Source: Candidatus Aminicenantota bacterium
Lineage (GTDB): Bacteria; Acidobacteriota; Aminicenantia; Aminicenantales; Saccharicenantaceae
Length of the DNA stretch: 64,000 nucleotides
Direction of reading: 5' to 3'
Assembly: GCA_014360005.1 (NCBI GenBank)
Contig: JACIYI010000008.1
Location: forward strand, 52,372-116,371
The position numbers and the translations under genes were made by a program. Within the stretch, counting starts at the first letter, position 1. Every line of letters begins with the position of its first letter. Of this stretch, positions 17,704 to 26,238 are shown in pieces. The notes below the pieces were generated by a model. That model was not told the DNA's origin, ran no database searches, and worked only from the letters and a program-made list of their open reading frames with translations.

Positions 17704-18622
17704 CCAGGCGGTTGAAGAAATTCTGGAATCAATCAACCTGCACCGGAGCTTTGACCGGGGCGCTCCCCATGTGGTGATCAACGCCAATAAGGTGCTGAGC
17801 TCCAAAGTGGTGCCAGGCCTGGTGATAGAGCCAGAAGAATTGCCAGATGGTGTCCAGGCCCGGCTGCGGGTGCGCCAGGGAGTGAAGATAAAGCCGCCTG
17901 TCCATCTGTGTTTCGGCATGCTGCCCGAAACTGGTATCCAGAAAATTATTCTGGATGTGGAGATTGAGGATGAAGCCGAGGTCAGCTTTATGGCCCACTG
18001 CACTTTTCCCAACGCCGTCGATATTCAGCACCTGATGGAGGCTGAAATCAGGGTCGGGCGGAAGGCTCGCTATTCTTATTTTGAACGTCACTGGCACAGC
18101 GATGAGGGGATGGTCCGGGTGGTGCCGGTGGCCCGGGTCAAGCTGGCCGAAGGGGCTCGCTTTTCCACAGAATTTGAGCTGCTCAAGGGCCGGGTGGGCA
18201 TTATTGATATTGATTACCACACCGATTGCCAGGCCGATAGCGCAGCCGAGATGAAAGCCAGGATTTTTGGCCGGCAGGATGACCGGATTAAGATAAAAGA
18301 GTCAGCCAGTCTTGATGGCGAGAGCAGCCGGGCAGTGCTGACCACTCATATTGCCGTTCGGGATGAGGCTATGGCTGAAATATATAACGAATTGATCGCT
18401 AAGGCAGCTTATTCCCGCGGTCACGTGGACTGCAAGGAAATAATCCAGGGAAGCGGGGTGGCCAGGGCTGTGCCCATAGTAGAGGTCAGACATCCCAAGG
18501 CCCATGTCACCCACGAAGCGGCCATCGGCAGCGTTGATTCCAAGCAGCTGCAGACGCTGATGGCCCGGGGATTGAGTGAAGAGCAAGCGGTAGACCTGAT
18601 CATAGAAGGATTGCTCGGTTAG
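17696..18622 (+). CDS. SufB/SufD-like Fe-S scaffold (SmsB-type minimal partner)
   Basis: At 308 residues this is much shorter than E. coli SufB (about 495) and matches the short scaffold of two-gene SUF-like minimal systems. The beta-helical core and the conserved C-terminal stretch are visible (AKAAYSRGHVDCKEIIQG, VPIVEVRHPKAHVTHEAAIGSVD, LMARGLSEEQAVDLIIEGLL), which corresponds to SufBD. The Cys in HVDCKE and His in THEA are candidate cluster ligands. AGGAGGG precedes the ATG within the end of the ATPase gene. No sufD, sufS or sufU is adjacent, so sulfur must come from an enzyme elsewhere. Confidence 0.92.
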   Translation: MPDQAVEEILESINLHRSFDRGAPHVVINANKVLSSKVVPGLVIEPEELPDGVQARLRVRQGVKIKPPVHLCFGMLPETGIQKIILDVEIEDEAEVSFMAHCTFPNAVDIQHLMEAEIRVGRKARYSYFERHWHSDEGMVRVVPVARVKLAEGARFSTEFELLKGRVGIIDIDYHTDCQADSAAEMKARIFGRQDDRIKIKESASLDGESSRAVLTTHIAVRDEAMAEIYNELIAKAAYSRGHVDCKEIIQGSGVARAVPIVEVRHPKAHVTHEAAIGSVDSKQLQTLMARGLSEEQAVDLIIEGLLG

Positions 18623-18668
18623 ATGCCGGTCTGAAAATTCGGTCCGGCAGTTTTTATTCATTAAATTA

Positions 18669-19208
18669 TCATTTTTGTCCTTTTTTATTCTTGAGAAAGA
18701 CTTGGTAAGCCCAGTCCAGGTCCTTTCGGGTCATCTTCTTTTCTTCAACCTGGCCCGGAGGCCGGGTTGTAGGATTTTTCTTTGGTCTGGAGCTGGCTTC
18801 CAGCTCGGCCGCAAATTCCCGGGCGGAACGCGATTTAACTCCAAAGCCGTCAACCTGGAACCTGATGTCAAAATCTGAAGTAATGACCAGCCAGTCTTTT
18901 TTCGGGGAAATTTTCCGGGCCAGGTCTTTTATTTTCTGGTCAGCTTTTTCGCCCCGGGTAAAAATTACAGTCAGCCCGGGCTGGGTATTCTGAGTTGGGG
19001 GTTCCTGGGCCTGGCCGTCGAAAACCACGGTGATCTTAACTTGATTCCTGATGGCGTAGGCAGAAAGCTTCAGCAGTAAGAGTTCCCGGGCCCGTTCCAG
19101 GTCGATTCCAACAAAGCGAGCAACGGAAGGAATGGCGTGAATGAGGTTGTAGCCATCAACAAGAAAACAGCGGGTTTTCTTTTCGGGCCGGCTGCCTTTT
19201 CCGTCCAT
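18669..19208 (-). CDS. NYN-domain (YacP-like) predicted ribonuclease
   Basis: The N-terminus FLVDGYNLIHAIP carries the metal-binding Asp and Asn of the NYN/PIN fold. ITVVFDGQAQE gives the second acidic position, and WLVITSDFDIR and SREFAAEL complete the YacP pattern. The length of 179 residues is typical. YacP/Rae1 relatives cleave RNA, in Bacillus on the ribosome, but this branch is not assigned. It faces the SufB-like gene tail to tail and is separated from mgtE by 85 bases; both are on the same strand and might share a transcript. Confidence 0.85.
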   Translation of the reverse strand: MDGKGSRPEKKTRCFLVDGYNLIHAIPSVARFVGIDLERARELLLLKLSAYAIRNQVKITVVFDGQAQEPPTQNTQPGLTVIFTRGEKADQKIKDLARKISPKKDWLVITSDFDIRFQVDGFGVKSRSAREFAAELEASSRPKKNPTTRPPGQVEEKKMTRKDLDWAYQVFLKNKKGQK

Positions 19209-19293
19209 CCAGTCTTTGTCCTTCTTATCAGAGATTAACTAAGATTTTAAGGGTTCGGTTTCTCCTTGCCAAACAAAAAAATCTGGCTCCGGC

Positions 19294-20673
19294 TTAAAGT
19301 CCGAGCATTAACTTGGCCACGCTGAAGAATATAAATAGCCCGGTGATGTCCACCACGGTGGTCAACATCGGGCTGGCCACCACCGCCGGGTCAAATCTCA
19401 GCGAAGAGGCAATCAAGGGCAGGAAGGCCCCGATCAGGGTGGAACTTATGACCTGGATGGCCAGGGCTACGGCCACGGCTATGCCCACCTTCAGCGGGGC
19501 TATAGTGCCGGCGGTCGAAGAATGGCCGATAAATAGTAGGACCCTGAAGTAAGCTACCAGAGCCAGGATTATCGCCATCAGGAAAGCCACCTTGAATTCT
19601 TTGGCCAGAATTTTCAGAGCATCCCGGGTGGTTATTTCTTTCAGGGCCAGGGCCCTGATGACCAGGGTGGCTGACTGGCTTCCGGCATTGCCACCGGTAT
19701 CGGCCAGCATCGGCATGAACGAAGCCAGAATGGCCACCTGGATCAGGATGCTCTCATAACTCTGCACGATGTATCCGGAAATAAAACCCAGGATGGCCAG
19801 CCCCAGAATCCAGGGGATGCGGCTCTTGAAATGATCCCAGGTGGAGAGCTTCATGTAGGTTCCTACTTCGTGCGAACCGCCGATGGCCATCAACTTCTCC
19901 ACGTCTTCCTGTTGCTCCTGGATGATGATGTCCAGGGCATCGTCGTGGGTGATGATGCCGACCAGGCGGTCCTGGTCGTCAACCACCGGAATGGCCAGCA
20001 AATCATACTTCTGAATCATCCTGGCTACTTCTTCCTGGTCATCATGGGCTCTGGCGTAGATGACATCCTCGTGCATGATATCGCTGACTTTGGCCCCGGG
20101 TGGAGCCAGGATTAAGTCTTTTAAGGAGACAAAGCCTATGAGTTTCTGGTTGGCATCCACAACATAGCTGTAATAAATTGTTTCTTTATCCGGGGCCTCC
20201 CGCCTGAGCTTGGCAATGGCTTCATCAACGGTCAGGTCAGGAGTCAGAACGGCGTATTCTGAAGTCATGACCGACCCGGCCGTTCCCTCAGGGTAGGCGA
20301 TAAGACGGCGGAGGTCTTCGCGTTCAGCCTGGGCCATGGCCGGGATGATAGCTTCGCGTTTCTTTTTGGGGAGCTTCTTCATCAGGTCAACCCGGTCGTC
20401 AGGGGGCATTTCGGACAGGAGTTTACCCATCGCTTCGCGGCCGAGGGTTTGAATCATCTGCAGCTGCACATCTTCATCCAGATGGCTGAAGATGTCGCCG
20501 CGCAAAGATGGTGATAGATGGCTCAGAATTTCCCAGATTTCTTTGGGAGTAAGAGCCGAGAGAAATTCTGCTACCTGGGCCGGGTGGGTCGATTCGCAGA
20601 ATTCGCAGAGTTCGGGGTAATTTTTCTCAGCCAGAAGTTCCCTTAGTTCCGGAGCCAGTAACGGATTGACCAT
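19294..20673 (-). CDS. mgtE: MgtE-type magnesium transporter
   Basis: Residues 1-130 form the superhelical MgtE N domain (EFLSALTPKEIWEILSHLSP, LLSEMPPDDRVDLMKKLP). Two CBS domains follow (about 135-255: MTSEYAVLTPDLTVDEAI and DIMHEDVIYARAHDD), then five membrane helices with the pore signature MLADTGGNAGSQSATLVIRALA. The length (459) is standard. It imports Mg2+ at the inner membrane, with the cytosolic domains gating on internal Mg2+. It has its own promoter and a 170-base structured leader that hides the ribosome site, suggesting an extra level of control. Confidence 0.95.
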   Translation of the reverse strand: MVNPLLAPELRELLAEKNYPELCEFCESTHPAQVAEFLSALTPKEIWEILSHLSPSLRGDIFSHLDEDVQLQMIQTLGREAMGKLLSEMPPDDRVDLMKKLPKKKREAIIPAMAQAEREDLRRLIAYPEGTAGSVMTSEYAVLTPDLTVDEAIAKLRREAPDKETIYYSYVVDANQKLIGFVSLKDLILAPPGAKVSDIMHEDVIYARAHDDQEEVARMIQKYDLLAIPVVDDQDRLVGIITHDDALDIIIQEQQEDVEKLMAIGGSHEVGTYMKLSTWDHFKSRIPWILGLAILGFISGYIVQSYESILIQVAILASFMPMLADTGGNAGSQSATLVIRALALKEITTRDALKILAKEFKVAFLMAIILALVAYFRVLLFIGHSSTAGTIAPLKVGIAVAVALAIQVISSTLIGAFLPLIASSLRFDPAVVASPMLTTVVDITGLFIFFSVAKLMLGL

Positions 20674-20881
20674 CGCTCACCTCCACCTGCCGCCGGCTGG
20701 AGGTGAAGGCAGAGCTCAGGCTCTGGACCGGCTCACCCCAGCAGCCGGCAGAACAGCCAGACTAAACTCTCTGTTTCCATCTATTTTAGATGGGTATGGG
20801 TCACCGTCTTCACAGCAACTCATTGCCCTGTCCTCTTTCATGTTTTCAATAATTTTTAGCACCTATAAAACAACCTGTCAA
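20674..20881 (-). promoter_or_regulatory. mgtE promoter and structured 5' leader
   Basis: On the minus strand TTGACA (20881-20876) and TAAAAA (20858-20853) are 17 bases apart. The roughly 170-base leader then folds into CCGGCT/AGCCGG (20748-20728) and an 8-bp stem CACCTCCA/TGGAGGTG (20705-20678). The 3' arm of that second stem is the GGAGGTG ribosome site five bases before the ATG. This could switch translation on or off. I could not match it to the M-box consensus, so the ligand, if any, is unknown. Confidence 0.5.
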
Positions 20882-21173
20882 CTATAAAAAAGGTAAAGCA
20901 AAAAATAAATTTTTTTGGCGGCCGGTGAGCGAAAAATATCATTGGAACGCAAAGAAGATTTTTCCACCAGATCAGTCTGAAAACTTAAGAAAATTTTGTT
21001 TGTTGAACTCAAATAGGCGTAGAGGATTAAATTATAGATATCAAAAAATTATAAGAAATGGCAGGTGTAATAGACCCGATACAGAGAATATCTTAAAAGT
21101 CAGGCAGGTTAAGCAATTGGATTTTTTCTTCAGGCACCAATTCTGAGCTTAAGGTGATAAGCCCAACTGGCCT

Positions 21174-21950
21174 TTAGGTCTTCAGTTTCTGATAAATAGC
21201 TGTGATTTTCTGACGGTATAATTCTTTGATTCTTTCTTCGTCCTCGGCCAGGGGGCGGGCCGGGATTAAATCCATGACTTCTTCCGGGCCCAGGCCGGAT
21301 TCGGCCATGGTCCTGGCCGCTCCAATGAGCATACTGCTGACGGCAGCCAGTGACTGTTCCCCGGTGAGGCCGAATTCTTCGCCAAGCCTCAGGAGCTCGT
21401 AGAATAAAAACCAGAGATAGCTCGGCCCCATAGCGGAAACGGAAGCATAAACTTCTATCAACTCGTCTTTAACTTCCGGTACCTGTCCCAGCAGGGCCAT
21501 CTGGCTGAGGAACCTGTTCTTGTCGTCAGCCGACAAGGCGGAAGAGAAACTGGCCGGGTTGTATCCGGCATTGACGTAGGAAGTGGCCAGAGGGTTCATT
21601 CTCACCAGCCGGTCAAATCCGCCCAGAGCTTCCCTCAACCTGGCCAGGCTGAATTTGGGGACAAAGGAACAGATAACCATCTCCGGCTTGATAATCTTTT
21701 TAAGTTCGCCCAGCACCTCAGGCAGCACTGGAGGATGGACGGCCAGGAAGATGATCTCAGACCCGGCCAAGTCTTCCACCTTGCTCCCCAGCTGAACTTC
21801 CGGGAACATGGTTTTAAGCTTTTCCTTTACTTCCGGTTTTATCTCGGTCACCCTGACCTCGGGCGGCAGAGCCTTCTTTCTTTTCCAGGCGTTGAGCACG
21901 ACCCGGGTGATTCGCCCTCCGCCAACGAAGCCTACGCTTTTATAAAACAT
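21174..21950 (-). CDS. ProC-like NAD(P)-dependent reductase
   Basis: A Rossmann fold opens with VGFVGGGRITRVVL. SEIIFLAVHPPVLPEVLGEL and VRMNPLATSYVNAGYNPA follow the pattern of pyrroline-5-carboxylate reductase, as does the dimerisation region with ASVSAMGPSYLWFLFYELLR near residues 165-190. AGGAGG precedes the ATG. At 258 residues it is near ProC length, but several ProC signature positions differ, so it may act on another imine or be a paralogue. It is monocistronic, with 500 bases of apparently gene-free AT-rich DNA downstream. Confidence 0.75.
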   Translation of the reverse strand: MFYKSVGFVGGGRITRVVLNAWKRKKALPPEVRVTEIKPEVKEKLKTMFPEVQLGSKVEDLAGSEIIFLAVHPPVLPEVLGELKKIIKPEMVICSFVPKFSLARLREALGGFDRLVRMNPLATSYVNAGYNPASFSSALSADDKNRFLSQMALLGQVPEVKDELIEVYASVSAMGPSYLWFLFYELLRLGEEFGLTGEQSLAAVSSMLIGAARTMAESGLGPEEVMDLIPARPLAEDEERIKELYRQKITAIYQKLKT

Positions 21951-22309
21951 TTCAGCCTCCTTGCCTGCTTCTTTTATTTGTGGGTTGAGAATTCTTGTGA
22001 GCCGCTTTTGACCAGATGGCCAGTGAGTAAGAACGGTTTATAAAGGCCATTGAATAATCTGACTTTTTGACCTTTGCCGACCACGACCACCACCAGTTCT
22101 GGCCGAGTTTAACCTCTTCCCCTTAATTCATATATCACATTAGTGTTGGGATCGGCAACCTGCTTTCATCTTTTTACCATCGCCAGCCTGGTATTAACTG
22201 GCCAGGGCTGGAAATTAGGGGGGCAGTCGCTTTTTAGCTGTTGTTATCATAAATTGCCAATCAGACAGGAATAGCAGAGAAATTAAAGAGTGAAGCTGGC
22301 TTCATCCTC

Positions 22310-22353
22310 TTGACAGATAACCCGGGTTGATGTATGAATAGACGTTCATATAT
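22310..22353 (+). promoter_or_regulatory. ACR3 promoter with overlapping ArsR box
   Basis: TTGACA at 22310-22315, 17 bases, and TATGAA at 22333-22338 give the same promoter geometry as arsR. The box at 22330-22353 (centre TATGAA-N6-TTCATA) overlaps the -10. About 120 bases of leader separate it from the ACR3 ATG. The preceding 21951-22309 shows nothing supported. Confidence 0.72.
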
Positions 22354-22470
22354 AGGGACCGGCTTTGATAGTCAGATGAGCCGATGACGATAGATATTAT
22401 TAAATAATCAAAGCCTTCCTGATTAAACCAAGTCGACAGGAGAAATAATTTTTAAGCCTGGAGGAATTTT

Positions 22471-23529
22471 ATGACCGGAACTCAACCCAAATCGCTTTCT
22501 CGCACCGACCGCTATCTAACCCTGTGGATTTTCCTGGCCATGGGGCTGGGGATTTTTATTGGTTATTTCAGCCCTAAGTTTACCTATTTTATTTCCAGCC
22601 TGCAGGTTGGCTCCACTTCCATCCCAATTGCCATCGGCCTTATCCTGATGATGTACCCACCCCTGACCAGGGTCAGGTACGAAGAAATGGGCAAGGTCTT
22701 TCGGAATAAAAAACTCCTGGCCACTTCACTGATTTTGAACTGGATTGTGGGTCCCCTGGTCATGTTCGGGCTGGCGGTGCTTTTTCTGCGGCATCATCCT
22801 GAATACATGATCGGGGTCATCCTGGTCGGGCTGGCCCGCTGCATTGCCATGGTCCTGGTCTGGAATGAACTGGCCGGGGGCGACCGGGAACTGGCGGTGG
22901 GCCTGGTGGCTTTTAATGCCGTCTTCCAGGTTCTTTTCTATGCCGTGTATATCTATATTTTCATTACTTTTGCTATGAATAAATTCAACCTGATGAGTGG
23001 GGTTAAGGCCCAGGTCTCTTTCTGGGAATCAGCCCAAACCGTCTTCATTTACCTGGGCATCCCTTTTATCGCCGGCCTGATTTCCCATTTTGGCCTGATC
23101 AGACTGAAGGGTCGGGACTGGTTTGAAAAAGTCTTTGTGCCCCGAATCAGCCCGCTGACTATGGCTGCTCTTCTTTTTACCATAGTGGTGATGTTTTCCA
23201 TGAAGGGTGAATACATCATCAAGAGGCCTCAGGATGTGCTGCTGATAGCCCTGCCGCTCGTAATTTATTTCTTCTTGATGTGGCTGGTGGCTTTTGTTCT
23301 GGTGGGGAGAATGGGAGCGGGTTATGAAAAGACGACAGCCGTGGCTTTCACCGCAGCCAGCAACGATTTTGAGTTGGCCATCGCCGTAGCCGTGGCTATC
23401 TTTGGCATCAGTTCCAACCAGGCCTTTGCCACGGTCATTGGCCCGCTACTTGAAGTCCCGGTTCTGATAATTCTGGTCAACCTGGCCCTCAAGTTGAGAC
23501 CAAAGTTTGCTGCAGTTCCGGCCGGCTGA
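22471..23529 (+). CDS. ACR3-family arsenite efflux transporter
   Basis: Ten hydrophobic segments fit the bile-acid/arsenite (BART) fold. ACR3 hallmarks include [51 protein letters not shown], which contains the conserved Cys of TM4, and [20 protein letters not shown] with the conserved TM9 Glu. The length of 352 is typical. It exports arsenite from the cytoplasm. It is monocistronic, 7.3 kb from arsR, and carries an ArsR box over its promoter, so the resistance genes are scattered rather than in one operon. GGAGG seven bases before the ATG supports the start. Confidence 0.95.
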   Translation: MTGTQPKSLSRTDRYLTLWIFLAMGLGIFIGYFSPKFTYFISSLQVGSTSIPIAIGLILMMYPPLTRVRYEEMGKVFRNKKLLATSLILNWIVGPLVMFGLAVLFLRHHPEYMIGVILVGLARCIAMVLVWNELAGGDRELAVGLVAFNAVFQVLFYAVYIYIFITFAMNKFNLMSGVKAQVSFWESAQTVFIYLGIPFIAGLISHFGLIRLKGRDWFEKVFVPRISPLTMAALLFTIVVMFSMKGEYIIKRPQDVLLIALPLVIYFFLMWLVAFVLVGRMGAGYEKTTAVAFTAASNDFELAIAVAVAIFGISSNQAFATVIGPLLEVPVLIILVNLALKLRPKFAAVPAG

Positions 23530-23825
23530 GTTCTGGGTTCAGGCTCTTTGCGGGGCGGCCTCAGATTCGGCTATCTTGCTGTAAAAATTATGTAGTAGGC
23601 CTGTTCGTCTTTTTAAGGGGAAAAAGAAAACGACTTTATCCTGGAGAATGAGTTATTAGAATTAGCAGAGTTAATAAAAGGCTTTTAGGCCAGAGCTTAA
23701 TTTAGCTGCAGATTTTAATAGTCACGGGGGTTCTCCTGGCTTTTAAATTTCTGGTTGGAGAACATAGAGAAAGGGAATCCTTATTTACCTGATTAACTGC
23801 CTGTCGCCTGAATATCTGGAGAAAT

Positions 23826-23866
23826 AAACAGGCTAAGTATCGGTGTGAGCAGGCCTGTTTTTATAT
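23826..23866 (+). terminator. Terminator-like hairpin upstream of the sialidase-like gene
   Basis: AAACAGGC (23826-23833) pairs with GCCTGTTT (23853-23860), followed by TTAT. It may end the ACR3 transcript, 300 bases after its stop, or attenuate what follows. The gap 23530-23825 holds no supported gene. Confidence 0.5.
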
Positions 23867-23899
23867 ATTGACAAACGGAGGGAATATCGAGATAAATAG

Positions 23900-25036
23900 A
23901 TGAAAAGTATCTACGAAAAAAACTATGGAATGGTAAACGACAAAAGATTTGTGGGAAATACCGCTGCCGCTTTTCTGGCCCTGTCCTTCTTATGGTCATT
24001 TTTTCCTTCTGTTTGGATTTCCTGTTCCCAAGCCATTGATCAAAGACAGGAGCAACCGGAGCTGCAGCCGGGCCGCGATTTTGTCTATGTCTGTCAGGAG
24101 GCCGCTGCCGGCGGCTACGAAGCTTTTCCCGATGTTTGCCGGCTCAAAGACGGCCGATTGATGGTTGTTTTTTATGCCGGCTATGACCATGTTTCCCTGC
24201 CTGATAGTGATCATCCCCGTGGCGGGAGAATCTGTTACACCATCTCTGAAGATGAGGGCCGAACCTGGAGTCCGGCGGCCATCCTTTATGATGGTTCCGA
24301 TGATGACCGCGACCCGTCCATAGTTCAGTTAAGCGACGGTCGCCTGCTCTGTAATTTTTTCTCCTTGAGAAGAAAGGCTGGAGGCTGGGAAGGACTGGGT
24401 TCCTGGCTGGTAACCTCTGATGATAACGGGAAAACCTGGTCTCAGCCGGAGCTTATTGCCAGCGATTATTATTGCAGTTCGCCGGTGCGCCAGCTTCCAG
24501 ACGGCCGGTTGATTCTCGGTCTTTACCGCCAGACAGAATCGGAGAGCCATGGGGCGGTGACCATCAGCCAGGATGGCGGAAAAACCTGGTCCAGGCCAGT
24601 AGATATTGATAACGGTGGTTATCCGCTCGAGGCCGAAACCGATGTCATCGCCCTCAAGGATGGCACCCTTTATGCTATTCAGCGCAGCCGGGGCCAATCT
24701 ATGTGTTATTCTGAATCGCGGGATGGAGGGTGGGGCTGGTCGGTCTCCAGGCCAGTCGGTTTTCCCGGACACAGCCCTTATCTACTGCGCACCACCGGAG
24801 GCATTATTGTCCTGGCCCACCGCCTGCCGGGCACCAGCCTGCATTACAGCCTGGATGAAGCCAGGACCTGGAGCGAGAATGTCAAAATTGACCAGGTTAT
24901 CGGGGCCTATCCCTCAATGGTCAATCTTAAAGATGGTTCAGTTCTGGTTGTTTATTACGAAGAGGGCGCCGGCTCTAATATCCGGGCCCGTCGCTTTCGG
25001 CTTAGCCGGGAAGGAATAAAGTGGCTGAACTTTTAA
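23900..25036 (+). CDS. Exported sialidase-like BNR-repeat protein
   Basis: Five Asp-box-like BNR repeats are spaced through the protein: SEDEGRTWSP, SDDNGKTWSQP, SQDGGKTWSRP, SRDGGWGWS and a degenerate SLDEARTWSE. This gives a six-bladed sialidase-type propeller. An N-terminal hydrophobic segment (AAAFLALSFLWSFFPSVWIS) followed by Cys suggests secretion, possibly as a lipoprotein. Sialidases use an Arg triad, Tyr and Glu that I cannot verify here, so a non-sialic glycan or inactive role remains open. A promoter-like TTGACA/GATAAA (23868-23896) overlaps the first ATG, so translation may begin at ATG 23930. Confidence 0.83.
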   Translation: MKSIYEKNYGMVNDKRFVGNTAAAFLALSFLWSFFPSVWISCSQAIDQRQEQPELQPGRDFVYVCQEAAAGGYEAFPDVCRLKDGRLMVVFYAGYDHVSLPDSDHPRGGRICYTISEDEGRTWSPAAILYDGSDDDRDPSIVQLSDGRLLCNFFSLRRKAGGWEGLGSWLVTSDDNGKTWSQPELIASDYYCSSPVRQLPDGRLILGLYRQTESESHGAVTISQDGGKTWSRPVDIDNGGYPLEAETDVIALKDGTLYAIQRSRGQSMCYSESRDGGWGWSVSRPVGFPGHSPYLLRTTGGIIVLAHRLPGTSLHYSLDEARTWSENVKIDQVIGAYPSMVNLKDGSVLVVYYEEGAGSNIRARRFRLSREGIKWLNF

Positions 25037-25125
25037 AGCTGGAGACAGAAGTTGTTTTGCCTCCGGTAGTTTTCGTAAAATGGCCTGGAAAGAACGTTGA
25101 GAAAGATCATTGAGGAGAATCATAA

Positions 25126-26094
25126 ATGGAAGCAAAGAAGAAGCAAACAAGGCGTGAATTCTTGAAGACAGCTGGTTTGTCTGGAGCAGCTCTGGCTTCT
25201 GGAGCAGCAACATCGCTTCTGGCAGGACCGCAGTCACTTATCAAAAAAGCTTCGCCAGCTCATCCTATTCCGCCGAAGCCCGGCTCCTTCAAGCTCAAGT
25301 ATGCGCCGCCGTTTGGCATGTTTGAGGCTTCAGCCGGCAAAGACCCGCTGGACCAGATGAAATTCATCGCTGACCAGGGTTTTAGAGCGATTTTTGATAA
25401 CGGTTTGCCCGGACGTCCACCAGCCCAGCAAGAAGCTATTGCTAACCGGGCCGCCAGGCTGGGCCTGGAAATCGGACCTTTTGTCGCTTACGCTGACTTC
25501 AGCGTAGAATCTTTTGTCCTTAAAGACGAATCAGTTCGTGAAATGCTTAAGGTGAAACTCAGGACGGCCATTGAGACTTCAAAGCACACCGGAGTCAAGC
25601 TGGCTCTTATGGTTCCGGGGCGCTACAACCAGCGGATGGACTGGGATTATCAGACAGCCAACGTCATTGAAAACCTTAAGTGGTGTGCTGGAATCTGTGA
25701 GCCTGAAGGGGTGATTATTGTGCTCGAACCGCTCAACCCCAAAGACCACCCTGGACTTTTCCTGACCAAAATGTCCCAGGCTTATCAAATCTGCAAAGCG
25801 GTCGGCAGCCCTTCAGTCAAAATCCTTGACGACATCTATCACCAGCAAATCACCGAAGGCAACATCATTCCCAACATTGAGGCCTGCTGGGACGAGATAG
25901 CGGCCTTTCACCTCGGAGACACCCCGGGCCGCAAAGAACCCGGCACCGGCGAGCTGAATTTCAAGAACATTTTCAAGCATCTTTATCAGAAAGGTTACCA
26001 GGGGGTGCTCTGCCTGGAACACGGTAAGAGCAAACCTGGCAAAGAAGGTGAGCTGGCCGTCATCCAGGCCTACCGCCAGGCTGACTCTTTCTGA
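25126..26094 (+). CDS. Tat-exported TIM-barrel sugar isomerase/epimerase family protein
   Basis: GAGGAG precedes the ATG, and TRREFLKTAGLSGAALASGAA is a twin-arginine signal. The mature protein begins FKLKYAPPFGMFEASAGKDPLDQMKFIADQGF, close to the hydroxypyruvate-isomerase/IolE branch of xylose-isomerase-like TIM barrels. Candidate metal ligands include Glu in IVLEPLNPKDH, Asp in KILDDIYHQQ, His in AAFHLGDTPGR and Glu in LCLEHGKSK. It lies 90 bases after the sialidase-like gene on the same strand and may join it in sugar breakdown outside the cytoplasm; the substrate is not evident. Confidence 0.85.
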   Translation: MEAKKKQTRREFLKTAGLSGAALASGAATSLLAGPQSLIKKASPAHPIPPKPGSFKLKYAPPFGMFEASAGKDPLDQMKFIADQGFRAIFDNGLPGRPPAQQEAIANRAARLGLEIGPFVAYADFSVESFVLKDESVREMLKVKLRTAIETSKHTGVKLALMVPGRYNQRMDWDYQTANVIENLKWCAGICEPEGVIIVLEPLNPKDHPGLFLTKMSQAYQICKAVGSPSVKILDDIYHQQITEGNIIPNIEACWDEIAAFHLGDTPGRKEPGTGELNFKNIFKHLYQKGYQGVLCLEHGKSKPGKEGELAVIQAYRQADSF

Positions 26095-26238
26095 TTCTTA
26101 AATTTCGGCAGTAAATTTTTCTGGTTAGGTCAACTTCCTTCTTCAGAACCGACGGGAAGAAAAAATTTTTTTCTCTGATCACAACCATTTACCTTTCTAT
26201 TTAGTCTATATTGTATTGAATGAAAATCTGGAGAAAAA

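Noticed and set aside
20674..20850. M-box magnesium riboswitch in front of mgtE
   Set aside because: The leader is structured, but I could not align it with the conserved M-box core; kept as an undefined leader.
20925..21146. 73-codon GTG-start frame between mgtE and the ProC-like gene
   Set aside because: No ribosome site and no recognisable sequence in an AT-rich gap.
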